A stretch of DNA of 64,000 nt from Phytopseudomonas seleniipraecipitans (GTDB taxonomy: Bacteria > Pseudomonadota > Gammaproteobacteria > Pseudomonadales > Pseudomonadaceae): the NCBI RefSeq assembly GCF_900102335.1, contig NZ_FNBM01000006.1, forward strand, positions 1 through 64,000, in the 5' to 3' direction. The position numbers and the translations under genes were made by a program. Of the stretch, positions 1-8,347 are shown one piece after another. The notes under the pieces are model-generated. The model saw only the letters and a program-made list of their open reading frames with translations, was not told the origin of the DNA and made no database searches. Within the stretch, counting starts at the first letter, position 1, and every line of letters starts with the position of its first letter.

Positions 1-297
1 CATCACTCCGATCGCGGTATCCAGTATTGCTCGGCGCTCTACCAAGCGCTGCACAAGTATCACGGTGTGCAGTGTTCGATGACCGATGGCTACGACTGCT
101 ATCAGAACGCGCTTGCGGAGCGGGTTAACGGAATTCTGAAGAACGAACTGCTGCTGCGCAGCCCCAGTGATTTAGAGCAGGCTAGAGCAATGGTCAACGA
201 GGCGGTCAGGATCTATAACAAGGAGCGTCCACATCTGGCCCTGAAATACAAAACGCCCGATGCGGTGCATCGGGCGTTTTTGGAACCACAAATCTAA
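1..297 (+). CDS. IS3-family transposase OrfB, C-terminal fragment
   Basis: The open frame runs from base 1 without a start codon in view and ends at TAA 295-297, giving the last 98 residues of an rve-type (DDE) integrase domain. HHSDRGIQY at the start contains the second catalytic Asp. The later stretch NALAERVNGILKNE carries the catalytic Glu in the usual N-x4-E arrangement. The end has the typical YNKERPHLAL block (IS3 OrfB 'Y-N-xx-RPHxxL'). The protein would catalyse cut and join of the element through a circular intermediate, normally as an OrfAB frameshift fusion. Only the 3' end can be judged; nothing here shows it to be broken. Confidence 0.9.
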   Translation, partial: HHSDRGIQYCSALYQALHKYHGVQCSMTDGYDCYQNALAERVNGILKNELLLRSPSDLEQARAMVNEAVRIYNKERPHLALKYKTPDAVHRAFLEPQI

Positions 298-331
298 CTG
301 AAACGGTGTAAACCTATTTCAGGACTAGACA
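1..331 (+). mobile_element. 3' end of an IS3-family insertion sequence
   Basis: The window opens inside the transposase gene. The probable right terminal inverted repeat lies at 307-331, about 10 bases past the transposase stop. Read on the minus strand it begins TGTCTAGTCC, with the terminal TG usual for IS3-family ends. The element ends 27 bases from the 3' end of the GGDEF gene, so it landed just outside that gene. The left end and any target duplication lie outside the window. Confidence 0.75.
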
Positions 332-357
332 CCGTCACAGCACCAGTGAGAGTGCTT

Positions 358-1281
358 TCAGCCCGCCATCTCCATGCAGTTGCGGCCACTGCGTTTGGCG
401 CTGTACAGCGCTTTGTCGGCGCGGTCGAGGAGGCTTTCGAGGCCCTCACCGGCTTCCAGCGTTGCGCAACCGAGGCTGATTGACAGGTCAATAGGCTTGC
501 CCTGCGCTACGCATTGCAGGTCTATGACCGACTGGCGCAGACGTTCGCCAACCAGCGCCGCACCTTCGCGCGGCGTACCGGATAGCAGCACCATGAATTC
601 CTCGCCGCCGTAACGGAACACCATGTCGATATTGCGCAACTGGTCTTTCAACGTGGCAGCGACAGCCTTCAGTACCTCGTCACCGGCGCTGTGCCCGTGT
701 TCGTCGTTGATACGTTTGAAATGGTCGATGTCGAGCATCAACAGCGACAGCGGCTGGGCGTTGCGGCGTGCCAGTTCGATCTCGCGACCCAGCACTTGAT
801 CCATGGCGATGCGGTTGCCGGTATTGGTCAGCGGATCACGCAGGGCACTTTGGATGGCGACGCGGTAAAGCAGCGCATTGCGCAGCGGAAACAGCAGGCT
901 GGCCAGCAGCGACTCCAGTTGCGCGAGTTCCTGGTCGGAAAAGCGTTGGCGACGGCGGAAAGTCAGTTCGCCCAGGTATTCACTCTCATGGCTGAGGCGA
1001 TAGGTGGCTGAATGATTCGCCTGCTTGCCCATATCCAGCCGCAGGTCGCTGCTCTGATGTTGATAACCCAGGGTATCAACCGGCACCAGCTGCTGAATCT
1101 CGCGGAAAAACATGCTCAGGATGCGCTCCGCGTCCAGGCTGGTCTGCAAATGCAGTCCCAGCCGCTGGCGTAGCTGCGCAAGGCTGATCGGACGGGCCTG
1201 ATCTTTACGATTCGCGAAGCCGAGGCGCTGCAGTTTGGCAGCATCGAAATCGATCGTGTTTTTCTGGCTAGGTGGAACCAT
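358..1281 (-). CDS. diguanylate cyclase (GGDEF) with N-terminal sensor region
   Basis: A 307-residue protein that should make cyclic di-GMP from two GTP. The C-terminal 165 or so residues form a GGDEF domain with an intact catalytic YGGEEF motif. An inhibitory I-site RNID sits five residues upstream, which predicts product feedback. The N-terminal 140 residues look like a cytosolic GAF-type region; I see no membrane segment. I chose ATG 1281 (MVPPSQ) because an AGAGG box precedes it; the frame stays open upstream to 1473 but that extension looks non-coding. Gene order (GGDEF, yciK, mupP, ubiG) resembles P. aeruginosa PA3177-PA3171. The IS element ends just beyond its stop codon. Confidence 0.88.
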   Translation of the reverse strand: MVPPSQKNTIDFDAAKLQRLGFANRKDQARPISLAQLRQRLGLHLQTSLDAERILSMFFREIQQLVPVDTLGYQHQSSDLRLDMGKQANHSATYRLSHESEYLGELTFRRRQRFSDQELAQLESLLASLLFPLRNALLYRVAIQSALRDPLTNTGNRIAMDQVLGREIELARRNAQPLSLLMLDIDHFKRINDEHGHSAGDEVLKAVAATLKDQLRNIDMVFRYGGEEFMVLLSGTPREGAALVGERLRQSVIDLQCVAQGKPIDLSISLGCATLEAGEGLESLLDRADKALYSAKRSGRNCMEMAG

Positions 1282-1530
1282 TTTGGGTGAACCTCTGGCG
1301 CTTCGTGACGGCTTAAAAGCCATAGAGCGAATTTCGTGCCAGTCTTTTAGGTCCGCGCGAAAGCCTTTAGGTTCAATGGGTTGAGACAAGAATGCGACGG
1401 CGCAAGGCCATTGGTGGCAATCTGCTGTCAGAAGGTCGGCAATGATCTGCCGGCCTTTTGCAGTGGGCGACAATTTACTGTCGTCATGATGCGTGCCGCT
1501 GATTGCGGCTGGGAAAAATCCTAACGGCGC

Positions 1531-2271
1531 CTATTGAGCGTCAAAAGCCTGGCCGTTGATGCCCTGACTGTCCGGGCCCATCAGGTACAGGTACAACGGC
1601 ATGATCGCGTCGGGCGTCGGATTGTTGTGCGGATTTTCGCCAGGGTAAGCCTGGGCGCGCATGTCGGTACGGGTGCCGCCTGGGTTGACGCTGTTGGCGC
1701 GGATCGCGGTGAGCCCATCTACCTCGTCGGCCATCACCTGCATCAGGCCCTCCGTGGCGAACTTGGATACTGCGTAGGCGCCCCAATAGGCCCGGCCCTT
1801 GCGGCCGACGCTGCTCGACGTGAACACCACCGACGCATCGGTCGACAGCTTGAGGAGCGGCAGTAGCGTACTGGTCAGCATGAACATCGCGTTGACGTTG
1901 ATTTGCATCACGCGCATGAAGTGTTCGCCGGACAGCTGCTCAAGCGGTGTGCGCGGGCCGATGATCGAGGCGTTGTGCAGCAGGCCGTCGAGTTTGCCGA
2001 ATTCCTTTTCGAGCATCGCGGCCAATTCGTTGTACTGGTGCGGCAGTGCGCTTTCCAGATCGAAAGGGATCACCGCGGCTTTGGGATGGCCGGCCTGTTC
2101 GATGGCGTCATAAGTGCGTGCCAGGTTGTCTTCGCTCTTGCCGAGCAGCAACACGGTGGCGCCGTGGGCGGCGTAGGTACGTGCCGCCGCGGCACCGATT
2201 CCGCGTCCTGCGCCGGTGACCAGAATCACGCGATCCTTGAGCAGGTCGGGGCGGGCGCTGTAATCGAACAT
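1531..2271 (-). CDS. yciK: YciK-type short-chain dehydrogenase/reductase
   Basis: A 246-residue classical SDR, presumably an NAD(P)-dependent oxidoreductase of unknown substrate. The nucleotide motif TGAGRGIG is near the N terminus (about residues 20-27). The catalytic Ser lies in FTSSSVG and the catalytic pair in YAVSK. I chose ATG 2271 (MFDYSARPDLL) because AAGGA sits about 8 bases upstream, and it matches the usual family length. It lies 123 bases downstream of mupP on the same strand and is probably co-transcribed with it. The YciK label follows overall sequence and context; the physiological substrate is unknown. Confidence 0.88.
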   Translation of the reverse strand: MFDYSARPDLLKDRVILVTGAGRGIGAAAARTYAAHGATVLLLGKSEDNLARTYDAIEQAGHPKAAVIPFDLESALPHQYNELAAMLEKEFGKLDGLLHNASIIGPRTPLEQLSGEHFMRVMQINVNAMFMLTSTLLPLLKLSTDASVVFTSSSVGRKGRAYWGAYAVSKFATEGLMQVMADEVDGLTAIRANSVNPGGTRTDMRAQAYPGENPHNNPTPDAIMPLYLYLMGPDSQGINGQAFDAQ

Positions 2272-2394
2272 GGCAGGGTCCTTCAGGTAGCGGTGTGGAA
2301 AGGGCAAACCGAAATTTGCGGACGGGCTGGGGGCTGATTCTGAGCGACGGCACAGGTGCCGTCGCTGACTGCTGTCAATGGATTCGCGAGCGTC

Positions 2395-3066
2395 TCAGCA
2401 ACTGCACAGCGCTTGATCAAGCACAGCGCGCAATTCCAGGGGGTGATCGACCACCACATCTGCGCCCCAGTGACGCGGGTTGTCGTCAGGGTGAATGTAG
2501 CCGTAGGTCACTGCCGCAGTCTTGGTGCCTGCCGCTCGCCCTGATTCGATGTCGCGCAGGTCATCACCGACGAACAACACACTGGCGGGGTCCAGCTTGA
2601 GGGTCGTGCAGGCCAGGGTCATCGGTTCCGGATCCGGCTTGCTGCGCGTCACGTGGTCGGGACAGATAAGAATCGACGAGCGTTCTGCGAGGCCCAGGCG
2701 CTGCATGATCGGCTCGGCGAAGCGCAGCGGCTTGTTGGTCACCACGCCCCAGATCAGCTTGGCGCGCTCGATGTCCTCAAGCAACGCTTCCATGCCGTCG
2801 AAGGGGCGAGTCAACACCGCGCAGTGATCCTGATAGCGCTCCAGAAACTCCAGGCGCAAGGCCTCGAAGCCCTCGCTCATGGGGTCGATGTCGAACGAGT
2901 TGACGATCATCGCCCGAGCGCCGCCCGAGACGTGATCGCGAATCAGCTTGTCATCCACAGGCGGCAGGCCGCGGTCGGCACGCATGGCCTGGCAGATGGC
3001 GATGAAGTCGGGCGCGCTGTCGAGCAGTGTGCCGTCCATGTCGAAAAGAACCGCGCGCAAGCGCAT
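2395..3066 (-). CDS. mupP: MupP, N-acetylmuramic acid 6-phosphate phosphatase (HAD family)
   Basis: A 223-residue HAD hydrolase. Motif I is [12 protein letters not shown] with the nucleophilic Asp, motif II is in VVTNKP, the motif III lysine is in KPDPEP, and motif IV is VGDDLRD. In Pseudomonas the gene at this position, often annotated as phosphoglycolate phosphatase, removes phosphate from MurNAc-6-phosphate in the peptidoglycan recycling route that bypasses MurA and affects fosfomycin and beta-lactam sensitivity. ATG 3066 has a perfect AAGGAGG five bases upstream. In relatives it sits directly behind ubiG; here a plus-strand aminotransferase separates the two, so mupP probably has its own promoter between 3067 and 3383. 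The MupP assignment is by context as much as by motif. Confidence 0.85.
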   Translation of the reverse strand: MRLRAVLFDMDGTLLDSAPDFIAICQAMRADRGLPPVDDKLIRDHVSGGARAMIVNSFDIDPMSEGFEALRLEFLERYQDHCAVLTRPFDGMEALLEDIERAKLIWGVVTNKPLRFAEPIMQRLGLAERSSILICPDHVTRSKPDPEPMTLACTTLKLDPASVLFVGDDLRDIESGRAAGTKTAAVTYGYIHPDDNPRHWGADVVVDHPLELRAVLDQALCSC

Positions 3067-3383
3067 CAGGCCTCCTTGGGGACTCGAGTCTGAGGGTTTA
3101 AAACGGGTTGGTCCGCGGCTGGGAATGCTGGTCACGGGCCGGATGTGCATGGTGCCATTTTCCGGAGGATGTATGGGCTCTGGTGTTTCTGCCACTGTAT
3201 GTCACTTTGTCGCAGCGTGCAGCCGTTGTTCAACCGTTAAGCCGCGCGTCAGAGTGCCCTGGGTGGCCTAGCGGCTTCGCCTTTCGGCCGGTATCAGCGA
3301 GCCGATCCAGTGACAGGCCGGTAGCAGTCGCCCCGTAGCCTGGGTACCATCGGATACGGCTTGATTGCCTCCAGCGAGAATGT
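3067..3383. other. intergenic region between divergent mupP and aminotransferase genes
   Basis: These 317 bases hold no credible gene. They must contain promoters for both mupP (leftward) and the aminotransferase (rightward). The mupP ribosome binding site is at 3070-3077. I could not pick out a convincing -35/-10 pair, operator or repeat. Confidence 0.5.
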
Positions 3384-4637
3384 ATGACCAGAAGCTATCT
3401 CCCCGTGAATCCGCCCCAGCGCCTGTTGATGGGCCCTGGCCCGATCAATGCCGACCCGCGCGTGCTGCGCGCCATGTCCAGCCAGCTGATCGGTCAATAC
3501 GACCCGGCCATGACCCGTTACATGAACGAGGTGATGGCGCTCTACCGCAGCGTGTTCCGCACCGCCAACACGGCCACGTTGCTAGTCGATGGCACCTCGC
3601 GCGCGGGCATTGAGGCCATCCTGGTCTCGGCGATCCGTCCCGGCGACCGAGTGCTGGTGCCGGTGTTCGGCCGCTTTGGTCACCTGCTGTGTGAAATCGC
3701 CCGGCGCTGTCGTGCCGACGTCCACACCATCGAAGTGCCGTGGGGCGAGGTATTCAGTGCCCAGCAGATCGAGGATGCAATCAAGCGGGTTAAGCCGCGT
3801 CTGCTGCTGACTGTGCAAGGCGACACGTCGACCACCATGTTGCAGCCGCTGGCGGAACTGGGCGACATCTGCCGCCGCCACGGCGTGCTGTTTTATACCG
3901 ATGCCACCGCCTCGTTGGGTGGCAACCCGCTGGATACCGATGCCTGGGGCCTGGATGCGGTCTCCGCCGGCCTGCAGAAGTGCCTGGGCGGGCCATCCGG
4001 CACGGCGCCGATCACGCTTAGTGCGCAGATGGAGGAGGTCATTCGTCGCCGCGCCTGTGTGGAGGCCGGTATTCGTACCGCTGCTCATCAGAATGGCGAC
4101 GACGAAATGATCTACTCCAACTATTTCGACCTCGGCATGATCCTCGATTATTGGGGCCCCGAGCGCCTCAATCACCACACTGAGGCAACGTCCGCGCTGT
4201 TTGCGGCTCGCGAGTGCGCGCGGATAATAGATGAAGAGGGGCTGGATGCAGGCATCGCCCGCCACAAGCTGCACGGCGATGCGCTGCTCAAGGGCATTCA
4301 AGGCATGGGCCTGGAGACGTTCGGCAACCTCGATCACAAGATGAACAACGTGTTAGGCGTGGTGATTCCCGAAGCGGTCAATGGCGACCAGGTGCGCAAG
4401 CTGATGCTCGAGGATTTTGGCATCGAGATCGGCACCTCCTTCGGGCCCCTCGCTGGCAAGGTTTGGCGTATCGGTACCATGGGCTATAACGCCCGCAAGG
4501 ATTGCGTGATGCAGACCCTCGGCGCGTTGGAAGCTGTGTTGAATCGCCTCGGCTTTCGCACCGTCCAGGGCGCCGCGATGCAGGCGGCCTGGGGGCATTA
4601 CGAGGAACATTGTCAGCTGACCCCGTCGACGGCGTAG
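3384..4637 (+). CDS. class V aminotransferase, (S)-ureidoglycine-glyoxylate aminotransferase type
   Basis: A 417-residue PLP enzyme of fold type I. The N terminus (VNPPQRLLMGPGPINADP) and the LVDGTSRAGIEA block are those of the PucG/HpxJ branch of the AGT family. The PLP lysine is Lys199 in GLQKCLGGPSG and the PLP-binding Asp is in YTDATASLGG. Known family members move an amino group from (S)-ureidoglycine to glyoxylate in allantoin and purine breakdown; alanine- or serine-glyoxylate transamination is the alternative. No other purine catabolism gene is visible nearby. It is a single gene in opposite orientation inside an otherwise co-directional ubiG-mupP-yciK block, so it looks like an insertion. 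The ribosome binding site is weak. Confidence 0.82.
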   Translation: MTRSYLPVNPPQRLLMGPGPINADPRVLRAMSSQLIGQYDPAMTRYMNEVMALYRSVFRTANTATLLVDGTSRAGIEAILVSAIRPGDRVLVPVFGRFGHLLCEIARRCRADVHTIEVPWGEVFSAQQIEDAIKRVKPRLLLTVQGDTSTTMLQPLAELGDICRRHGVLFYTDATASLGGNPLDTDAWGLDAVSAGLQKCLGGPSGTAPITLSAQMEEVIRRRACVEAGIRTAAHQNGDDEMIYSNYFDLGMILDYWGPERLNHHTEATSALFAARECARIIDEEGLDAGIARHKLHGDALLKGIQGMGLETFGNLDHKMNNVLGVVIPEAVNGDQVRKLMLEDFGIEIGTSFGPLAGKVWRIGTMGYNARKDCVMQTLGALEAVLNRLGFRTVQGAAMQAAWGHYEEHCQLTPSTA

Positions 4638-4759
4638 GGCGAGAGAAGTTGTGGCGCAGGGTGCTGCGGACCTCGGCGAGCAGCGGGGCCCGAGCATCAG
4701 CCGAGCAGTGCCCGGCCGCTATTCAGCTAGATCTCATGTGCGGAGTACGCAGGCGGCGA

Positions 4760-5458
4760 TCAGCCCGCCTTGCTGGTGTGCACCATGTAGTTGACGTCGA
4801 CATCGTTGGCCAGCTTGTAGTGCTTGGTCAGCGGGTTGTAAGTCAGGCCGATGATGTCCTTGACCTGCAGACCGGTGTCGCGGCTCCAGGCGCCCAGCTC
4901 GGATGGGCGGATGAATTTTTTGAAGTCATGGGTGCCACGCGGCAGCAGGCGCAGGATGTATTCCGCCCCGATCACCGCAAACAGGTACGCCTTGGGGTTG
5001 CGGTTGATGGTGGAGAAGAACACCTGGCCGCCGGGTTTGACCAGCTTGTGGCAGGCGCGAATCACCGAAGACGGGTCAGGCACGTGTTCGAGCATTTCCA
5101 GGCACGTGACCACGTCAAACTGGCCGGGCATCTCTTCGGCCATGGCCTCGGCGGTGATTTGCCGATAGTCCACTTCCACACCGGACTCCAGCTGATGCAG
5201 GCGCGCCACGGCCAGCGGCGCTTCGCCCATGTCGATGCCGGTCACTGTGGCGCCGCGTTGGGCCATGGCTTCGCTGAGGATGCCGCCGCCGCAGCCGACG
5301 TCGAGTACCTTCTTGCCGGCCAGGCCGGCGCGCTCGTCGATCCAGTTGACCCGCAGCGGGTTGATCTCGTGCAAGGGCTTGAATTCGCTTTCCCGGTCCC
5401 ACCAGCGGTGGGCGAGGGCTTCGAATTTGGCGATTTCAGCGTGGTCGACGTTGCTCAT
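4760..5458 (-). CDS. ubiG: UbiG, ubiquinone biosynthesis O-methyltransferase
   Basis: A 232-residue SAM-dependent methyltransferase carrying out both O-methylations of the ubiquinone ring. The N-terminal [20 protein letters not shown] block is diagnostic for UbiG. SAM motif I is LDVGCGGG near residue 52, followed by the acidic post-I residue in GIDMGEA and [11 protein letters not shown]. Length matches the family. It converges with the aminotransferase gene, whose stop is 122 bases away; no clear terminator is visible between them. Upstream, 124 bases separate it from mtaD, which is on the same strand. Confidence 0.95.
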   Translation of the reverse strand: MSNVDHAEIAKFEALAHRWWDRESEFKPLHEINPLRVNWIDERAGLAGKKVLDVGCGGGILSEAMAQRGATVTGIDMGEAPLAVARLHQLESGVEVDYRQITAEAMAEEMPGQFDVVTCLEMLEHVPDPSSVIRACHKLVKPGGQVFFSTINRNPKAYLFAVIGAEYILRLLPRGTHDFKKFIRPSELGAWSRDTGLQVKDIIGLTYNPLTKHYKLANDVDVNYMVHTSKAG

Positions 5459-5582
5459 GGTATTCCCTGAATAAAGCGGATGCGTATGACATGGCGCGTG
5501 AAGCGCTCATGGTGCCAGCTTTGTCCGGCGTGATGCGCGCCGGGTTGGTCGTTGAGGTGTGACAGTTTGCCGTAGTTTGTGA

Positions 5583-6911
5583 TCAATGGGTCGGACGCCC
5601 GGCAATCTTCGCGCCCCATTGCTGGGTGGTCGTGATAATGCGTTCCTCGTCCAGGCGAGTCAGCCGACGATCTTCAAGCAGCGGCTTGCCGGCGACCCAA
5701 AGATGCTCGACGCAGTCTCGCGAGGTGGCGTAGATCAGCTGCGAAACGGGATCGTAGACCGGTTGCTGGGCCAGGCCGCGCAGGTCGAAGGCGACGATAT
5801 CGGCGGCCTTGCCTAGCTCCAGCGAACCGATCTCCTCATCGAGGCCGAGCGCCCGTGCGCCATTGAGCGTCGCCATGCGCAGCGCGCGGTGGGCGTCCAG
5901 CGCGCTGGCCGAACCGGCCACGGCCTTGGCCAGCAGGGCGGCGGTGCGGGTTTCGCCGAGCAGGTCTAGGTCATTATTACTCGCGGCACCGTCGGTGCCG
6001 ATGGCGACGTTGACGCCGGCCTGCCAAAGCTTCTCGACCGGGCAAAACCCGCTGGCCAGCTTGAGATTGGATTCCGGGCAGTGGATGACGCTGCTGTTAG
6101 TGGCGACCAGCAGGGCGATATCGTCGTCATCGATCTGAGTCATGTGCACGGCCTGGAAGCGTGGGCCGAGCAGGCCGAGGCGGTACAGGCGTGCCAGTGG
6201 ACGCTCACCATAATGCTCGAGGCTCTGTTGCACTTCGAAGGCGGTTTCCTGCACGTGCATATGAATGCCGCCGTCTACCTCTTCGGCGAGGATGCGCAGT
6301 TTCTCCAGATTAGCGTCGCTGACCGTGTAAGGCGCATGGGGGCCAAAGGCGACGCTGATACGCGAATGGTGCTTCATCTCGTCAAACAGTGTCAGGCCCT
6401 TGCGAAGCGCCTCGTCGGCATCGCGGGCGCCGGGAATGGCAAAGTCCAGCACCGGAATACTGATCTGCGCGCGCATGCCACTGGCGTGAACCCGCTCGCA
6501 GGCCATTTCCGGAAAGAAATACATGTCGGCGAAACAGCTGATGCCGCTTTTTATCTGCTCGGCGATCGCCAGTTCGGTGCCGTCCTGCACGAACTGCTCA
6601 TCGACCCATTTGGCTTCTGCCGGCCAGATGTGCTTTTCCAGCCAGGTCATCAGTGGCAGGTCGTCTGCCAGGCCTCGGAACAAGGTCATGGCGGCGTGGC
6701 CGTGGGCGTTGACCAGGCCCGGCGTCAGCAGGCGACCGGGTAGCTCACGGATTTCCGACGCGCCGCGGCGCAGCGCTTCTTCACGCGGCGCGATGAGAGC
6801 GATTTTGCCGTCCTTGATGCCCAGGCCGTGATCGTGCAGCACAACGCCGGCCGGCTCGACCGGCACCAGCCAAGTGGGCAGCAATAGAAGGTCGAGCTGG
6901 GCGTCGGCCAT
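5583..6911 (-). CDS. mtaD: MtaD, 5-methylthioadenosine / S-adenosylhomocysteine deaminase
   Basis: A 442-residue amidohydrolase of the TRZ/ATZ group. The metal site looks intact: the first HxH is in [13 protein letters not shown], a later His in [10 protein letters not shown], a His in [12 protein letters not shown], and the metal Asp in [14 protein letters not shown]. In Pseudomonas the enzyme at this place deaminates methylthioadenosine to methylthioinosine, which is then phosphorolysed to methylthioribose 1-phosphate, the substrate of MtnA. It is divergent from the mtnA homolog, whose start is 141 bases away. Its intactness contrasts with the damaged active site of that neighbour. Confidence 0.9.
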   Translation of the reverse strand: MADAQLDLLLLPTWLVPVEPAGVVLHDHGLGIKDGKIALIAPREEALRRGASEIRELPGRLLTPGLVNAHGHAAMTLFRGLADDLPLMTWLEKHIWPAEAKWVDEQFVQDGTELAIAEQIKSGISCFADMYFFPEMACERVHASGMRAQISIPVLDFAIPGARDADEALRKGLTLFDEMKHHSRISVAFGPHAPYTVSDANLEKLRILAEEVDGGIHMHVQETAFEVQQSLEHYGERPLARLYRLGLLGPRFQAVHMTQIDDDDIALLVATNSSVIHCPESNLKLASGFCPVEKLWQAGVNVAIGTDGAASNNDLDLLGETRTAALLAKAVAGSASALDAHRALRMATLNGARALGLDEEIGSLELGKAADIVAFDLRGLAQQPVYDPVSQLIYATSRDCVEHLWVAGKPLLEDRRLTRLDEERIITTTQQWGAKIAGRPTH

Positions 6912-7052
6912 GGGCGGGTTCCGTTATCCAAAACGCTGAGTCTATAGAGGAATGCCGCGGTCTTGAAGGTGCGCGGTAGTGCGCGAGCAACGCATGTGCT
7001 GCTAGCTGATTGCGCGGCGTATACTGGCCGGCTTTCTAGGATGGAGTGGGTG

Positions 7053-8123
7053 ATGCGCGAACGTTTGCTGGCTGCCGAGCAGGTTGTGGGCTTTGTTTGG
7101 CGCGACGGAGCCCTGCACGTGCTCGATCAAGGCCGTCTGCCGGCTGAGCAGATCTGGCATGCCTGCCACTCCCTTTCTGCAGTGAGCGGGCTGCTGGCGC
7201 GCGGCGCGGTGCAGGGCGCCTCGGCGACGACCCTGTGCAGTGCCTATGCCTTGTTGCTCGGCGCTCGCCAGCGGGCGGACGAGGGCGGCGACTGGCAGGC
7301 AGGCCTGCAGACCGACGCCCACCTGCTGGTGAATGCTGGCCTGCCTCGCCGCGATGCCGACTGGTTGCTGCAACAGATGCATCAGCGCCTGGCGCACGCA
7401 CGGCCTGATGCTGAGCCGTTGGCGATACTCGAAGACGAGGCCCATGGCATCCATCAGCGCGACCGCGAAGCCAATCTGGCCATGGCGCAACTGGGTGTGG
7501 AACTGATCCGCAGTTTCCAGGGCAATTCGCAGAACCTGCTGAGTATCGGCTGTGCCGGCGCAATGGCCTGTGGCGGCTTCGGCACCGCGCTGGCGGTGAT
7601 TCGTGGCGCTCATCTTGAAGGCCTGCTTGAACGCTGTTACCTCGGTGAAAGCCGCCCGTTGTTGCAGGGCGCCAAATTGGCCGCCTGGGAGCTGGTCGAG
7701 GAGGGCATCGCTGTAGGTGTAAGCACCGACGCAGCGTTGGCTCATGTGATGAAGGTGCGTGGCGTTACCTGGGCCATCGTCGGTGCAGAGCAAATCGCTG
7801 CCAATGGCGATGTGCTTGGTGTGATCGGCACCTATCAACTGTCGGTCGCCGCCATGCACCATGGAGTACGTTTGATGGTGGTGGCACCGAGCGCGCTCAT
7901 CGACCTGCAGGCCGAAAGCGGCGAGGCGTGTTTCCACGAGCTCGGCCATGCGCCGCTTGGCTATCCGCAGCGTGAGCGGGTGGCTGGGGTGGATGAGATA
8001 GAGCCGCAGTTCGATGTGACACCGGCCGACCTGGTGGATTTTCTGGTCACCGAGAAGGGCATCATCGAGCGACCTGACGTCGCCAAGCTGGCGCAACTGT
8101 TGTCACGCAAGCATCTGCACTAA
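7053..8123 (+). CDS. mtnA: MtnA-like protein with degenerate methylthioribose-1-phosphate isomerase active site
   Basis: A 356-residue member of the aIF-2B/MtnA family at the position mtnA holds in Pseudomonas, just before gyrA. Start ATG 7053 (MRERLLAAE) has GGAG six bases upstream and matches the family N terminus. The fold is readable throughout (REANLAMAQLGVELI, GESRPLLQGAKLAAWEL, DVTPADLVDFLVTEKGIIERPDVAKL). However, the conserved RGAPAIG is QGASATT (residues 54-60), the catalytic-Cys block HCNxGxLAT is GCAGAMAC (Cys167 kept, Asn lost), the catalytic Asp block GADRI is GAEQI (Glu246), and NKIGT is GVIGT. The family comparison is from memory. There is no frameshift or stop, so the protein may be maintained for another role. 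A small hairpin lies just past the stop (8126-8149). Confidence 0.8.
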   Translation: MRERLLAAEQVVGFVWRDGALHVLDQGRLPAEQIWHACHSLSAVSGLLARGAVQGASATTLCSAYALLLGARQRADEGGDWQAGLQTDAHLLVNAGLPRRDADWLLQQMHQRLAHARPDAEPLAILEDEAHGIHQRDREANLAMAQLGVELIRSFQGNSQNLLSIGCAGAMACGGFGTALAVIRGAHLEGLLERCYLGESRPLLQGAKLAAWELVEEGIAVGVSTDAALAHVMKVRGVTWAIVGAEQIAANGDVLGVIGTYQLSVAAMHHGVRLMVVAPSALIDLQAESGEACFHELGHAPLGYPQRERVAGVDEIEPQFDVTPADLVDFLVTEKGIIERPDVAKLAQLLSRKHLH

Positions 8124-8125
8124 AC

Positions 8126-8149
8126 CCCTGGCTTCGTACACCGCCAGGG
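8126..8149 (+). other. short hairpin just after the mtnA homolog
   Basis: CCCTGGC at 8126-8132 pairs with GCCAGGG at 8143-8149 across a 10-base loop. No T-run follows, so it is at best a weak or Rho-dependent end for the mtnA transcript. The rest of the 224-base gap up to gyrA must hold the gyrA promoter, which I could not assign. Confidence 0.35.
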
Positions 8150-8347
8150 ATAGGTGCAGGGCATGCTTTGTGGTAAGCTCCGGCAGTTTTCAGGGGCGCC
8201 GTCAGCGGTCGCCGTCACTGCTCGAATACATGGCATAACGTATTGATTTGTCGTGAGTCGTCGCTGGCCTGATGCCATCGCGACGCGCTTCGCCCGATTC
8301 CTTTTGAATGGGTGGAGCTTCACCAGAAAAAAGGAATCAGGCTACTC

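Noticed and set aside
1282..1473. N-terminal extension of the GGDEF gene
   Set aside because: No ribosome binding site at the upstream start and residues unlike a signal or sensor; ATG 1281 has an AGAGG box.
4502..5470. Plus-strand frame running from the aminotransferase end across ubiG
   Set aside because: Overlaps two real genes out of frame; composition is not protein-like.
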